From contig VAYJ01000139.1 of the NCBI GenBank assembly GCA_005888465.1, positions 1 to 5,191 on the forward strand: DNA of 5,191 nt, in the 5' to 3' direction. The notes beneath the pieces were generated by a model, which was not told where the DNA came from, ran no database searches, and saw only the letters and a list, made by a program, of their open reading frames with translations. Shown here piece by piece: positions 1-5,191 of this stretch (position 1 is the stretch's first letter; each line of letters opens with the position of its first letter). A program made the translations under genes and the position numbers. This DNA is from Actinomycetota bacterium (lineage in GTDB: Bacteria > Actinomycetota > UBA4738).

Positions 1-164
1 CATAGCCGCCGACGCCCTCTACCCGCGAGTCATGCGGAATCCCGTGCGGGACTTATGGGTCCTCTTCCCATGGCGGTCCGTCCGGCAGACGTAAGCCGCC
101 ACGCGATCGTAGCGGCCACATGTAGCAGCCATGTTCCCATCCGGCCGGACGCGCCGGTCCCGTC

Positions 165-173
165 TGATATGAT
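165..173 (+). promoter_or_regulatory. Possible extended -10 promoter element for the phosphodiesterase gene
   Basis: The sequence TGATATGAT fits the extended -10 pattern TGnTATAAT with one mismatch in the hexamer. No good -35 box lies about 17 bases upstream, which extended -10 promoters can tolerate. Transcription would begin near 180, giving a leader of roughly 16 bases to the ATG at 196 or 80 bases to the ATG at 260. It is the only promoter-like AT-rich patch in an otherwise GC-rich leader. A single short match of this kind can arise by chance. Confidence 0.3.
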
Positions 174-184
174 CGGGTCCGATC
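171..184. promoter_or_regulatory. Short dyad GATCGG-GT-CCGATC, possible operator
   Basis: A perfect 6-bp inverted repeat with a 2-bp spacer overlaps the 3' half of the candidate -10 element and lies directly before a GGGAA motif (186-190) and the ATG at 196. The position suits a repressor site at the transcription start. The dyad is short and no regulator gene is nearby, so the regulatory reading is inference only. Confidence 0.2.
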
Positions 185-259
185 CGGGAATCATCATGAC
201 TCCGCTCTCTCTCCCGACGGGCGTTTACTCTTACAGCGCTAGCGTCTGCTTCGCTTCTC

Positions 260-1072
260 ATGGATACCCGACTCACTGCCGGCGATACACGCAGGATTCT
301 GGTGCACGGGCACCGAGGAGCGCGTGCACGCAGACCGGAGAACACCCTTCCCGCATTTCAGTCTGCGCTCGATCAGGGTGTGGACGTGCTGGAACTCGAT
401 GTCGCGGTGACCAAAGATAATGTCGCCGTCATTTCGCATGATCCTCTGATCAACGTGACCATCTGCTCTGGCCTGAACCCCGGCGTCGCCATCCGTTCCC
501 TCACGCTTGCTGAACTTCACCAGTACGATTGCGGAGCCAAGAGGAACCCCAATTTCCCGGATCAGGTACCCATTCCTGGGACTCGCGTTCCGACTCTCGA
601 TGACATCTTCGCGCTGGGGCAGGGAAACGCGGTTCAGTTCAATGTGGAGACGAAAATCTTCGCCGATAAACCCGAACTGACACCCGATCCAGAGGCCTTC
701 ACACAACTGGTGCTCGATCAGATTCGCAAACACAAACTGGATGACCGCGTGATTCTTCAAAGCTTCGATGCCCGGACTCTACGCGTCATGAAGCGTTTGG
801 CTCCGAGCATACGGCGCGCCGCACTCTTCGAGAAACAACAAGACTGGATGTTGGTGGCCAAAGAATTCGACGCCACTCTCCTCAGCCCTGAGCACCGTCT
901 TGTGACGCCGGAACTCGTTGGCCAGGCTCATAGTGCCGGGTTCGAAGTTGTGCCCTGGACTGCCAACAGACCGACCGACTGGGCGAGGCTGGCGGATGCC
1001 AGTGTGGACGCGATCATTACTGATGATCCGTCGGCGCTCATCGCATGGCTGAAGGCGCGGGGCTTGCGCTAG
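260..1072 (+). CDS. Glycerophosphodiester phosphodiesterase family protein (probably once Tat-exported)
   Basis: The predicted enzyme hydrolyses glycerophosphodiesters, the deacylation products of phospholipids, to glycerol-3-phosphate and an alcohol. The GDPD TIM barrel is complete: HGHRGARARRPENT (residues 16-29, catalytic His18-Arg19), ELDV (Glu45, Asp47), SHDP (His60), NVETK (Glu130, Lys132), an ILQSFD strand, then VVPWTAN and IITDDP near the C-terminus. These match the family's metal and catalytic positions. At 270 aa it is close to small bacterial GDPDs of about 250 aa. The annotated ATG has no Shine-Dalgarno sequence. The same frame is open back to 200 and reads SRRAFTLTALASASLL just before Met1, a twin-arginine signal with no start codon of its own; an ATG at 196, preceded by GGGAA, is out of frame with it. 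The gene may therefore carry an N-terminal frameshift (or a sequencing error), and the ATG at 260 may not be the native start. Third codon positions are much less G/C-biased than in the right-hand genes. Family assignment is firm; localisation and start are uncertain. Confidence 0.9.
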   Translation: MDTRLTAGDTRRILVHGHRGARARRPENTLPAFQSALDQGVDVLELDVAVTKDNVAVISHDPLINVTICSGLNPGVAIRSLTLAELHQYDCGAKRNPNFPDQVPIPGTRVPTLDDIFALGQGNAVQFNVETKIFADKPELTPDPEAFTQLVLDQIRKHKLDDRVILQSFDARTLRVMKRLAPSIRRAALFEKQQDWMLVAKEFDATLLSPEHRLVTPELVGQAHSAGFEVVPWTANRPTDWARLADASVDAIITDDPSALIAWLKARGLR

Positions 1073-1317
1073 AAAGCAGAAAAGACACCCTGCAGAAGGT
1101 CTACGAAATGAAAGCCATCGAGCCTTGGCCTATCGACGTCGACGCTCCTCGTGTCACGTCACAAACTCTGTCACAATCTGAGTTTCGGTGACACAAGAAG
1201 TGAAAGACGGCAGGTATTTGTCTCGCAGGAGGCCCAGCACTAAAAAGCCTGTGCACGTTTCCGAAAGAGGCATCAGGCTGAGGCCGATCGGGCGCGACCG
1301 ACGGCGTTGAGGATTGA
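1073..1317. other. Gene-poor spacer between phosphodiesterase and integrase remnant
   Basis: I find no convincing coding sequence, RNA gene or strong terminator here. The frames are interrupted, and none shows the missing N-terminal part of the integrase, including its first catalytic arginine and lysine. The only structure seen is a cluster of GTCAC words at 1153-1194, listed separately. The stretch may be what is left after deletion of the integrase 5' end. Confidence 0.5.
1151..1194. repeat. Cluster of GTCAC direct and inverted repeats
   Basis: GTCAC occurs at 1153-1157, 1158-1162 and 1170-1174, and its complement GTGAC at 1188-1192. Longer matches are GTCACAA twice (1158-1164, 1170-1176), the inverted pair GTGTCAC/GTGACAC (1151-1157, 1188-1194) and TGTCAC/GTGACA (1169-1174, 1188-1193) with a 13-bp spacer. 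A protein-binding array, such as an operator or recombination accessory sites, is possible. The words are short and no function can be assigned. Confidence 0.3.
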
Positions 1318-1744
1318 GGACTCACGAGCCGAGACGGAACTGTATTGCTGAGTGAATGGGTCTTTCACCGTGACGGCGTGTTCACAACCGTGCGGTTACG
1401 AACAGCACGAGGGCGCCGAAACCCGGGGATCCGCCGCTAAGCACACTGGAGGCGCGATCCGAAAGGCATGGGAAACCGCATGCCAGGAAGCCGGCGTAGC
1501 CGGGCTTCACTTCCACGATCTCCGGCGGTCCGCCGCGCGAAACATGGATCGCACCGGCCGTGTCCGCTCCACCGTAGCCATGAAAATCACGGGCCATGCG
1601 ACGGACTCCATGTGGCGGCGCTATCGGATTGTGGACGAAGACGACATCGAGCGGGCCGTCACGGTCACCCAAGAATACGTGAGCCAACAGGCGGCCGCGA
1701 AGAGGGAGCCAAAGATGGTCGCCATGTCCGAGAGGCGCTCGTGA
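1318..1744 (+). pseudogene. Tyrosine recombinase (phage/island integrase), frameshifted C-terminal remnant
   Basis: The remnant covers only the second half of the catalytic domain. From 1441 to 1744 one frame encodes GGAIRKAWETACQEAGV, then FHDLRRSAARNM (the H-x-x-R box), AMKITGHATDSMWRRY (the Gly-His pair and the nucleophilic tyrosine) and IVDEDD, all typical of phage-type integrases. The adjacent upstream piece lies in another frame: LSEWVFHRDG, encoded at 1348-1377, is the conserved segment that precedes RKAW in this family, and that frame ends at TAA 1438-1440. The coding frame therefore shifts between about 1378 and 1449, where about 20 extra codons also separate the two motifs. The first catalytic Arg and the Lys are absent, so the product cannot be active. 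A GTG at 1352 could open the second frame for a 130-aa product, but its first 25-30 residues resemble nothing and it is probably not translated. The gene ends 82 bases from the 3' end of a tRNA gene, the usual position for such integrases. Confidence 0.8.
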
Positions 1745-1754
1745 GAGGGCGAGA

Positions 1755-1776
1755 CACAATTCGGGCACAATTTCGG
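1755..1776. repeat. Tandem imperfect repeat CACAATTCGG / CACAATTTCGG
   Basis: Two near-identical copies (1755-1764 and 1766-1776) differ by one extra T and are separated by one base. They lie between the integrase remnant and the tRNA 3' end. Imperfect direct repeats in this position often serve as arm-type binding sites for the integrase, so they may be a remnant of an attachment site. Function is inference; the repeat itself is seen directly. Confidence 0.35.
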
Positions 1777-1785
1777 TCAAAATGA

Positions 1786-1808
1786 AGGGGCGGCGCGATG
1801 CCGCCCCT
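1786..1808 (-). terminator. GC-rich hairpin, likely terminator of tRNA-Asp, possibly bidirectional
   Basis: A perfect 9-bp stem (AGGGGCGGC with GCCGCCCCT) closes a 5-base loop. It lies 18 bases beyond the tRNA 3' end. Read on the minus strand it is followed by TTCATTTT, a weak U-tract, so it fits an intrinsic terminator for the tRNA. On the plus strand a T7 run (1821-1827) follows only after 12 further bases, so termination of integrase transcription is less certain. Its place between two converging units supports a terminator role. Confidence 0.55.
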
Positions 1809-1826
1809 CGGAACTACTTGTTTTTT

Positions 1827-1904
1827 TGGCGGGCTCGACGGGAATTGAACCCGCGACCTCTGGATTGACAGTCCAGTGTGCTAACCAGGCTGCACCACGA
1901 GCCC
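1827..1904 (-). tRNA. tRNA-Asp (anticodon GTC), CCA encoded
   Basis: The minus strand folds into a full cloverleaf. The acceptor stem is GGGCTCG/CGAGCCC with discriminator G and encoded CCA (1829-1827). The D stem is GTGC/GCAC with a 10-base loop containing GG, the anticodon stem is CTGGA/TCCAG with loop CTGTCAA, the variable loop is AGGTC, and the T stem is GCGGG/CCCGT (one G-U pair) with loop TTCAATT. The anticodon GTC complements plus-strand bases 1867-1869 and reads Asp codons GAC/GAU. The gene starts 60 bases past the stop of the hydrolase on the same strand. A weak promoter-like pair (TTGCAT at 1949-1944 and TGTAAC at 1928-1923, 15-bp spacing) could drive it, or it may be read through from upstream. 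Its 3' end faces the integrase remnant. Confidence 0.97.
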
Positions 1905-1964
1905 GACTCGAGACTTCAGCAGGTTACACGACGCCCTCGGTGAATGCAACCATCGCCGTGTGTC

Positions 1965-2939
1965 CTAGAGGCCTTTGAGGAACTCCAGCATGGCCGCGTT
2001 GACTTCGTCACGCCGCTCCTGCTGGGTCCAGTGGCCGCAGCCGGGGAGGATCAGGGTCTTGCGGAGCTGAGGAACGAACTTCGCGAGGTTGGCGATGAGC
2101 TGGTCCATGCCGCGGAAGGCGAGGACGAGGTCACGGTCGCCCGCGACGTAGAGGGCGGGGACGGTGATCACGGAGCCCGCATAGGGGGCGAGGAGCTCCC
2201 AGTTGCGATCGATGTTGCGATACCAGTTGAGCCCGCCGCGAAAGCCGGTGCGCGCAAATTCTCCAGCGTAGAAGTCGATATCGGCCTCGGTGAGCCAAGG
2301 CGGCAGCGTCTCCGGCTTTCCCATCGCGCTGAGAAAGCCGCCACCCTTCGGCACCATGCCGATGCCGGCAGGGTTGGTGGCGCCTTCACGTGGCCGATCG
2401 CCCGAGCCTGCCCAGGCCACGGTGCGCATGGTGTCGCGGACGTCCCGCTCGAGCTCGGCCTCGGCCACTCCCGGATCCTGGAAATAGAGCTGGTAGAAGA
2501 TCGCGTCATCGGTCCTGGGCATGACGGTCGTGGGGCGAACGGATCCGCGAGGTCGGAACGGCACGCTCAGGCCGACGACGGCGCGAAAGCGGTCGGGACG
2601 CAGGAGCGCAGCGTGCCAGGCGACGGGGGCGCCCCAGTCGTGGCCGGCGATCACGGCCGACGGCTCGCCGAGGGCGTCGAGCAGCCCGACGATATCGCCG
2701 ACCAGGTGAAGCAGCGTGTACTGGTCGATCTCTGCGGGGCGGTCGGTCTGTCCGTAGCCGCGCATGTCGGGGGCGACCGCGTGGAAGCCGGCGTCGGCGA
2801 GGGCAGCCAGCTGATGTCGCCAGGAATACCAGGACTCGGGAAAGCCGTGGCACAAGACGACGAGCGGCCCCGTTCCCTGCTCGGCGATGTGCATGCGGAT
2901 GCCGTTGGTGTCGACGATGCGGTGCTTCAGCTCAGCCAT
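1965..2939 (-). CDS. Alpha/beta hydrolase, soluble epoxide hydrolase type
   Basis: The 324-aa cytosolic protein is predicted to open epoxides to diols with water. The alpha/beta-hydrolase landmarks are in order: HGFPESWYSW (residues 31-40, oxyanion HGxP), DMRGYGQTDRP (58-68), GHDWGA (99-104) with nucleophile Asp101, GDRD (267-270) with acid Asp270, and GCGHWTQQE (300-308) with base His303. An aspartate nucleophile points to an epoxide hydrolase or dehalogenase rather than an esterase. The cap has FYQLYFQDPGVAEAELE (148-164) and NWYRN (238-242, Tyr240), close to the segments of mammalian soluble epoxide hydrolase that carry the two epoxide-polarising tyrosines, which favours epoxide hydrolase. 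The length is that of the catalytic domain alone. The ATG at 2939 is preceded by GAGGGGG seven bases upstream, which lies inside a hairpin repeat. It is the third gene of the minus-strand cluster, 57 bases after the M20 gene. The physiological substrate is unknown. Confidence 0.92.
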   Translation of the reverse strand: MAELKHRIVDTNGIRMHIAEQGTGPLVVLCHGFPESWYSWRHQLAALADAGFHAVAPDMRGYGQTDRPAEIDQYTLLHLVGDIVGLLDALGEPSAVIAGHDWGAPVAWHAALLRPDRFRAVVGLSVPFRPRGSVRPTTVMPRTDDAIFYQLYFQDPGVAEAELERDVRDTMRTVAWAGSGDRPREGATNPAGIGMVPKGGGFLSAMGKPETLPPWLTEADIDFYAGEFARTGFRGGLNWYRNIDRNWELLAPYAGSVITVPALYVAGDRDLVLAFRGMDQLIANLAKFVPQLRKTLILPGCGHWTQQERRDEVNAAMLEFLKGL

Positions 2940-2946
2940 GGATCTG

Positions 2947-2953
2947 CCCCCTC
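2947..2953 (-). promoter_or_regulatory. Ribosome binding site of the hydrolase, inside a repeat element
   Basis: On the minus strand GAGGGGG (2953 to 2947) stands seven bases before the ATG at 2939 and is the only Shine-Dalgarno-like sequence there. It belongs to the outer part of the hairpin repeat, so the mobile-type repeat appears to provide the translation signal. It supports the start at 2939. Confidence 0.5.
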
Positions 2954-2984
2954 ACCCTGCCCTCTCCCCCGATGGGGGAGAGGG
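2947..2984. repeat. REP-like palindromic intergenic repeat (CCCTCTCCCCC hairpin)
   Basis: A perfect 11-bp inverted repeat, CCCTCTCCCCC (2960-2970) and GGGGGAGAGGG (2974-2984) with a 3-base loop GAT, is flanked by CCCCCTCACCCTG (2947-2959). This CCCTCACCC...CCCTCTCCCC/GGGGAGAGGG pattern is a kind of dispersed intergenic repeat I recognise from many high-GC bacterial genomes; copy number here cannot be seen from one window. It fills most of the 57-base gap between the M20 gene and the hydrolase. No T-run follows on either strand, so it is not a standard intrinsic terminator. It could stabilise the upstream mRNA end or modulate expression of the hydrolase. Confidence 0.7.
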
Positions 2985-2996
2985 ATATAGAGAGTC

Positions 2997-4406
2997 CTAG
3001 CGGCGGTGGTGCTCTGCGAGGACGTGGGCCACGCAGGCGGTGACGCGCACGCCCGTGGGCACGTGCAGGAACTCGTTGGGGCCATGGGCGTTGGAGCCGG
3101 GACCGAGCACGCCCGTGATCATGAACTGCGCGTGCGGGTAGCGCTCGCCCAGCATGGCCATGAACGGAATGGATCCGCCCGTGCCCTGGAACATGGCGGG
3201 CTGGCCGAAGTAGGTCTGGGAGCCATCGCGCATCGCCTCGAGCAGCCAGCGATCGGTGGGCGGCGCGTCCCAGCCCGTGCCCGGCGACTCGATCTCGAAG
3301 TGCACGCGCGCGCCGTAGGGCGGATCCGCCTCGAGCGTGTCCTTCACCCGCTGCGCGGCGCGCGCCGCGTCCACGGTGGGGGGCAGGCGCAGCGAGAGCT
3401 TCAGCGCGGTGCGGGGGCGGAGCACGTTGCCGCCGTCGGCGGGCAGGGGCAGGCCGGCGGCGCCCGTGATGGACAGGGCGGGGCGCCAGGTGCCGGAGAG
3501 CACACGCTCCGTGGAATCCTCGTGGGCCAGGCGCATCCCGGGCACCAGCGGATAGATGCCCGCCAGGTTCTTGCCCGTGAGCGCGCCCACGGCCCGCGCC
3601 TGCTCCCGGCGCTCGCCCGGGATCTCCGCGTGGAGATCGCGCAGCCGGATCTCGCCCGTCTGCTCGTCCTCGATCCGCGAGAGGAGCGCGCGCACGATGC
3701 GGAAGGACGAAGGCACCACGCCGCTCGCCATCGAGTGCATGCCCTCGGTGAGCACCTCCACCGTGAGGACGCCGTTGACGAGGCCCCGCAGCGAGGTCGT
3801 GGCCCACAGGTGGTCGTAGTCCGAGCAGCCGGAGTCGAGGCAGATCACCAGGCTCGGCGTGCCGATGCGCTGGGCGAGCGCGTCCACGTAGAAGGGCAGG
3901 TCGTGGGAGCCGCTCTCCTCGCAGCCCTCGATCAGGACCACGCAGCGCGCGTGCGGCACGCCCTGCTCCTGGAGCGTCTGGATGGCCGTGCACGCGGCAA
4001 AAGCGGCATAGCCGTCATCCGCGGCGCCACGGCCGTAGAGCTTGTCGCCCCGGCGCACGGGCGTCCACGGGCCGAGCCCCTCGCCCCAGCCGACCATCTC
4101 CGGCTGCTTGTCGAGATGGCCGTAGAGAAGCACGGTGTCGTCGCCGCGGCCCGGGACCTCCATGTAGATGACGGGCGTGCGGCCCGCGAGGCGCACCACC
4201 TCCACGCGCAGGCCGTCGATCTTGCGCGCGCGACACCAGGCCTCGATCAGCGCCACCGCGCGATCGATGTGGCCGTGCGCCTGCCAGTCGGCGTCGAACA
4301 TGGGCGACTTGGCCGGGATCTTCACGTACTCGGTGAGCGTGGGGAGAATGTCTCGATCCCACGTCTCCTGCACGAAGGCCAGCGTCTTCTTCGGGTCGAG
4401 GGGCAT
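2997..4406 (-). CDS. M20 family metallopeptidase / amidohydrolase
   Basis: The 469-aa protein is predicted to be a cytosolic di-zinc hydrolase of peptide or amide bonds (M20 family, resembling the CNDP-dipeptidase-like branch). Metal and catalytic residues are all present: YGHLDKQPE (His97, Asp99), GRGAADDG (Asp130, bridging ligand), EGCEESGS (Glu163 general base, Glu164 ligand), LDSG (Asp191) and NAHGPNE near the C-terminus (His441). The inserted lid/dimerisation domain follows, with the conserved His224 in GMHSMASG. Full length for the family and no signal peptide. I chose the ATG at 4406 because it overlaps the upstream stop as TGATG, implying translational coupling; an in-frame ATG at 4436 would add MARAPSGEEV and overlap the upstream gene by 31 bases. 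Upstream GAAGAAG is a weak ribosome site. Coupling to a molybdenum hydroxylase subunit suggests a catabolic amide-cleaving step rather than general protein turnover. The exact substrate (dipeptide, acyl-amino acid, carbamoyl compound) is not determinable. Confidence 0.9.
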   Translation of the reverse strand: MPLDPKKTLAFVQETWDRDILPTLTEYVKIPAKSPMFDADWQAHGHIDRAVALIEAWCRARKIDGLRVEVVRLAGRTPVIYMEVPGRGDDTVLLYGHLDKQPEMVGWGEGLGPWTPVRRGDKLYGRGAADDGYAAFAACTAIQTLQEQGVPHARCVVLIEGCEESGSHDLPFYVDALAQRIGTPSLVICLDSGCSDYDHLWATTSLRGLVNGVLTVEVLTEGMHSMASGVVPSSFRIVRALLSRIEDEQTGEIRLRDLHAEIPGERREQARAVGALTGKNLAGIYPLVPGMRLAHEDSTERVLSGTWRPALSITGAAGLPLPADGGNVLRPRTALKLSLRLPPTVDAARAAQRVKDTLEADPPYGARVHFEIESPGTGWDAPPTDRWLLEAMRDGSQTYFGQPAMFQGTGGSIPFMAMLGERYPHAQFMITGVLGPGSNAHGPNEFLHVPTGVRVTACVAHVLAEHHRR

Positions 4407-5191
4407 CACTTCTTCGCCGGATGGAGCGCGCGCCACACGCGCTCGGCCCGGAGCGGCATGTCGAGGTGACGGACCCCGAGGTGCTTGAGCGCGTCCACCA
4501 CGGCGTTGACGGTGGCGGGCGTGGAGCCGATGGTGGCGGCCTCCCCGATGCCCTTGGCGCCCATTGGATTGAACGGGGTCGTCGTGACGGTCTGGTCAGT
4601 GGTGAACATGGGCAGATCGCCGGCATGGGGCACCGCGTAGTCCATGAGCGAGCCGGTCACGAGCTGGCCGTCCGCGTCGTAGACCATCTCTTCCAGGAGC
4701 GCCTGTGCGATCCCCTGGGCCAGCCCGCCGTGCACCTGGCCGGCCACGAGCATCGGGCTGATGCGAACGCCGCAGTCGTCCACCGAGATGAAGTCGCGCA
4801 CGCTGACGTGCCCCGTGTCGCGATCGACCTCGACCACGGCCACGTGCGCGCCGAAGGGATACACGAGCTGCGGCGGGCGGAAGAAGTCCGTGGCCTCCAG
4901 CCCGTACTCGATGCCCTCGGGCAGGCCTTCCGCGTAGGCCTTGGGGGCGATCTCGGCGATGGTGAGAGCCTTGGCGGGCACGCCCTTGACCTGGTACCTG
5001 CCCGCTTCGAAGACCACGTCATCGGCGGCGGCCTCCAGCATGTGCGCGGCGATCCGGCGCGCCTTCTCCTGCACCTTGAGGGTTGCCCCGATGATGGCGG
5101 AGCCGCCGACGGCGAGGCTGCGGCTGCCGCCGGTGCCGTTGCCCATCGGCGTGTTGAGCGTGTCGCCGTGCCGCACCACCACCTTGTCGAA
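4406..5191 (-). CDS. Molybdopterin-binding large subunit, xanthine dehydrogenase/CO dehydrogenase (CoxL-like) family, C-terminal part
   Basis: This is the last 261 codons of a molybdenum hydroxylase large subunit; the frame is open to the window edge (beginning FDKVVVRHGDT), so the start lies outside. Proteins of this family are usually about 750-800 aa, so roughly a third is visible. Seen in order are HGDTLNTPMGNGTGGSRS (fragment residues 8-25), an AVGG cofactor-binding stretch, AHVAVVEVDRDTG, ISVDDCG and GQVHGGLAQGIAQALLEE (molybdopterin region), and GAKGIGEAATIGSTP (211-225) with the catalytic glutamate at 217. The enzyme would hydroxylate a substrate carbon using water, with FAD and 2Fe-2S partner subunits that are not in view. 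The loop that separates true aerobic CO dehydrogenase (form I) from other members is outside the window, so the substrate class is open. The stop overlaps the M20 start by one base. Confidence 0.92.
   Translation of the reverse strand, partial: FDKVVVRHGDTLNTPMGNGTGGSRSLAVGGSAIIGATLKVQEKARRIAAHMLEAAADDVVFEAGRYQVKGVPAKALTIAEIAPKAYAEGLPEGIEYGLEATDFFRPPQLVYPFGAHVAVVEVDRDTGHVSVRDFISVDDCGVRISPMLVAGQVHGGLAQGIAQALLEEMVYDADGQLVTGSLMDYAVPHAGDLPMFTTDQTVTTTPFNPMGAKGIGEAATIGSTPATVNAVVDALKHLGVRHLDMPLRAERVWRALHPAKK

Noticed and set aside
55..420. Plus-strand 121-codon frame overlapping the start of the phosphodiesterase
   Set aside because: Its C-terminal half is an out-of-frame reading of the GDPD and it shows no motif. 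It matters only because its ATG at 196 may be the lost start of the Tat signal.
239..760. Minus-strand 173-codon frame opposite the phosphodiesterase
   Set aside because: It is antisense to conserved GDPD catalytic motifs, with no family resemblance of its own.
1352..1744. Functional 130-aa integrase starting at GTG 1352
   Set aside because: The first 25-30 residues are an out-of-frame reading of the conserved WVFHRDG segment, and half of the catalytic residues are absent, so a pseudogene is the better description.
2960..2984. Hairpin between M20 gene and hydrolase read as an intrinsic terminator
   Set aside because: No T-run follows the stem on either strand, and the sequence fits a dispersed repeat pattern better.
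1944..2990. Long plus-strand open frame of 348 codons opposite the alpha/beta hydrolase
   Set aside because: It is the antisense shadow of a strongly conserved hydrolase with all catalytic motifs. The translation resembles no family and runs through the tRNA-proximal spacer and the hairpin repeat.
2932..3993. Minus-strand 353-codon frame overlapping the M20 gene in another frame
   Set aside because: It is an Arg/Ala/Pro-rich low-complexity translation in a shifted frame of the M20 gene, with no recognisable motif.
3006..4469. Long plus-strand open frame of 487 codons opposite the M20 gene
   Set aside because: Long antisense frames are expected where third positions are nearly all G/C. The product is rich in Ala, Arg, Gly and His with no domain, while the minus strand shows complete M20 motifs.

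Overview
The window looks like chromosomal DNA of a high-GC, probably soil or subsurface bacterium. The tRNA gene is bacterial in form. The genes to its right have almost exclusively G or C at third codon positions. The gene mix (molybdenum hydroxylase large subunit, M20 amidohydrolase, sEH-like hydrolase) fits groups such as Rokubacteria/Methylomirabilota, Acidobacteria or Proteobacteria. That assignment is an inference from general familiarity; nothing in the window is a taxonomic marker precise enough to settle it.

Left part (1-1826), of clearly lower GC: a plus-strand glycerophosphodiester phosphodiesterase (260-1072) whose upstream sequence hides an out-of-frame twin-arginine signal peptide; a gene-poor spacer with short GTCAC repeats; a frameshifted 3' remnant of a tyrosine-recombinase integrase (1318-1744); and a GC-rich hairpin (1786-1808), probably a terminator. 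A tRNA-Asp gene with encoded CCA (1904-1827, minus strand) follows, its 3' end facing the integrase remnant. This is the classical layout of a tRNA-targeted integrative element, here decayed.

Right part (1965-5191), very GC-rich, all on the minus strand: the C-terminal third of a molybdopterin-binding xanthine dehydrogenase/CO dehydrogenase-type large subunit (runs off the right edge), an M20 metallopeptidase/amidohydrolase whose start overlaps its stop (TGATG), then, after a 57-nt gap holding a perfect 11-bp hairpin of a dispersed-repeat type, an epoxide-hydrolase-like alpha/beta hydrolase. The three are probably co-transcribed and suggest oxidative plus hydrolytic catabolism of a small organic, perhaps N-containing, compound. 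The substrate cannot be read from the sequence.

I see no CRISPR array, intact transposon, toxin-antitoxin pair or recognisable defence system, and no convincing new multi-gene system. The points most worth a second look are the broken Tat signal of the phosphodiesterase, the tRNA/integrase scar with its repeats, and the hairpin repeat that supplies the hydrolase's ribosome binding site.
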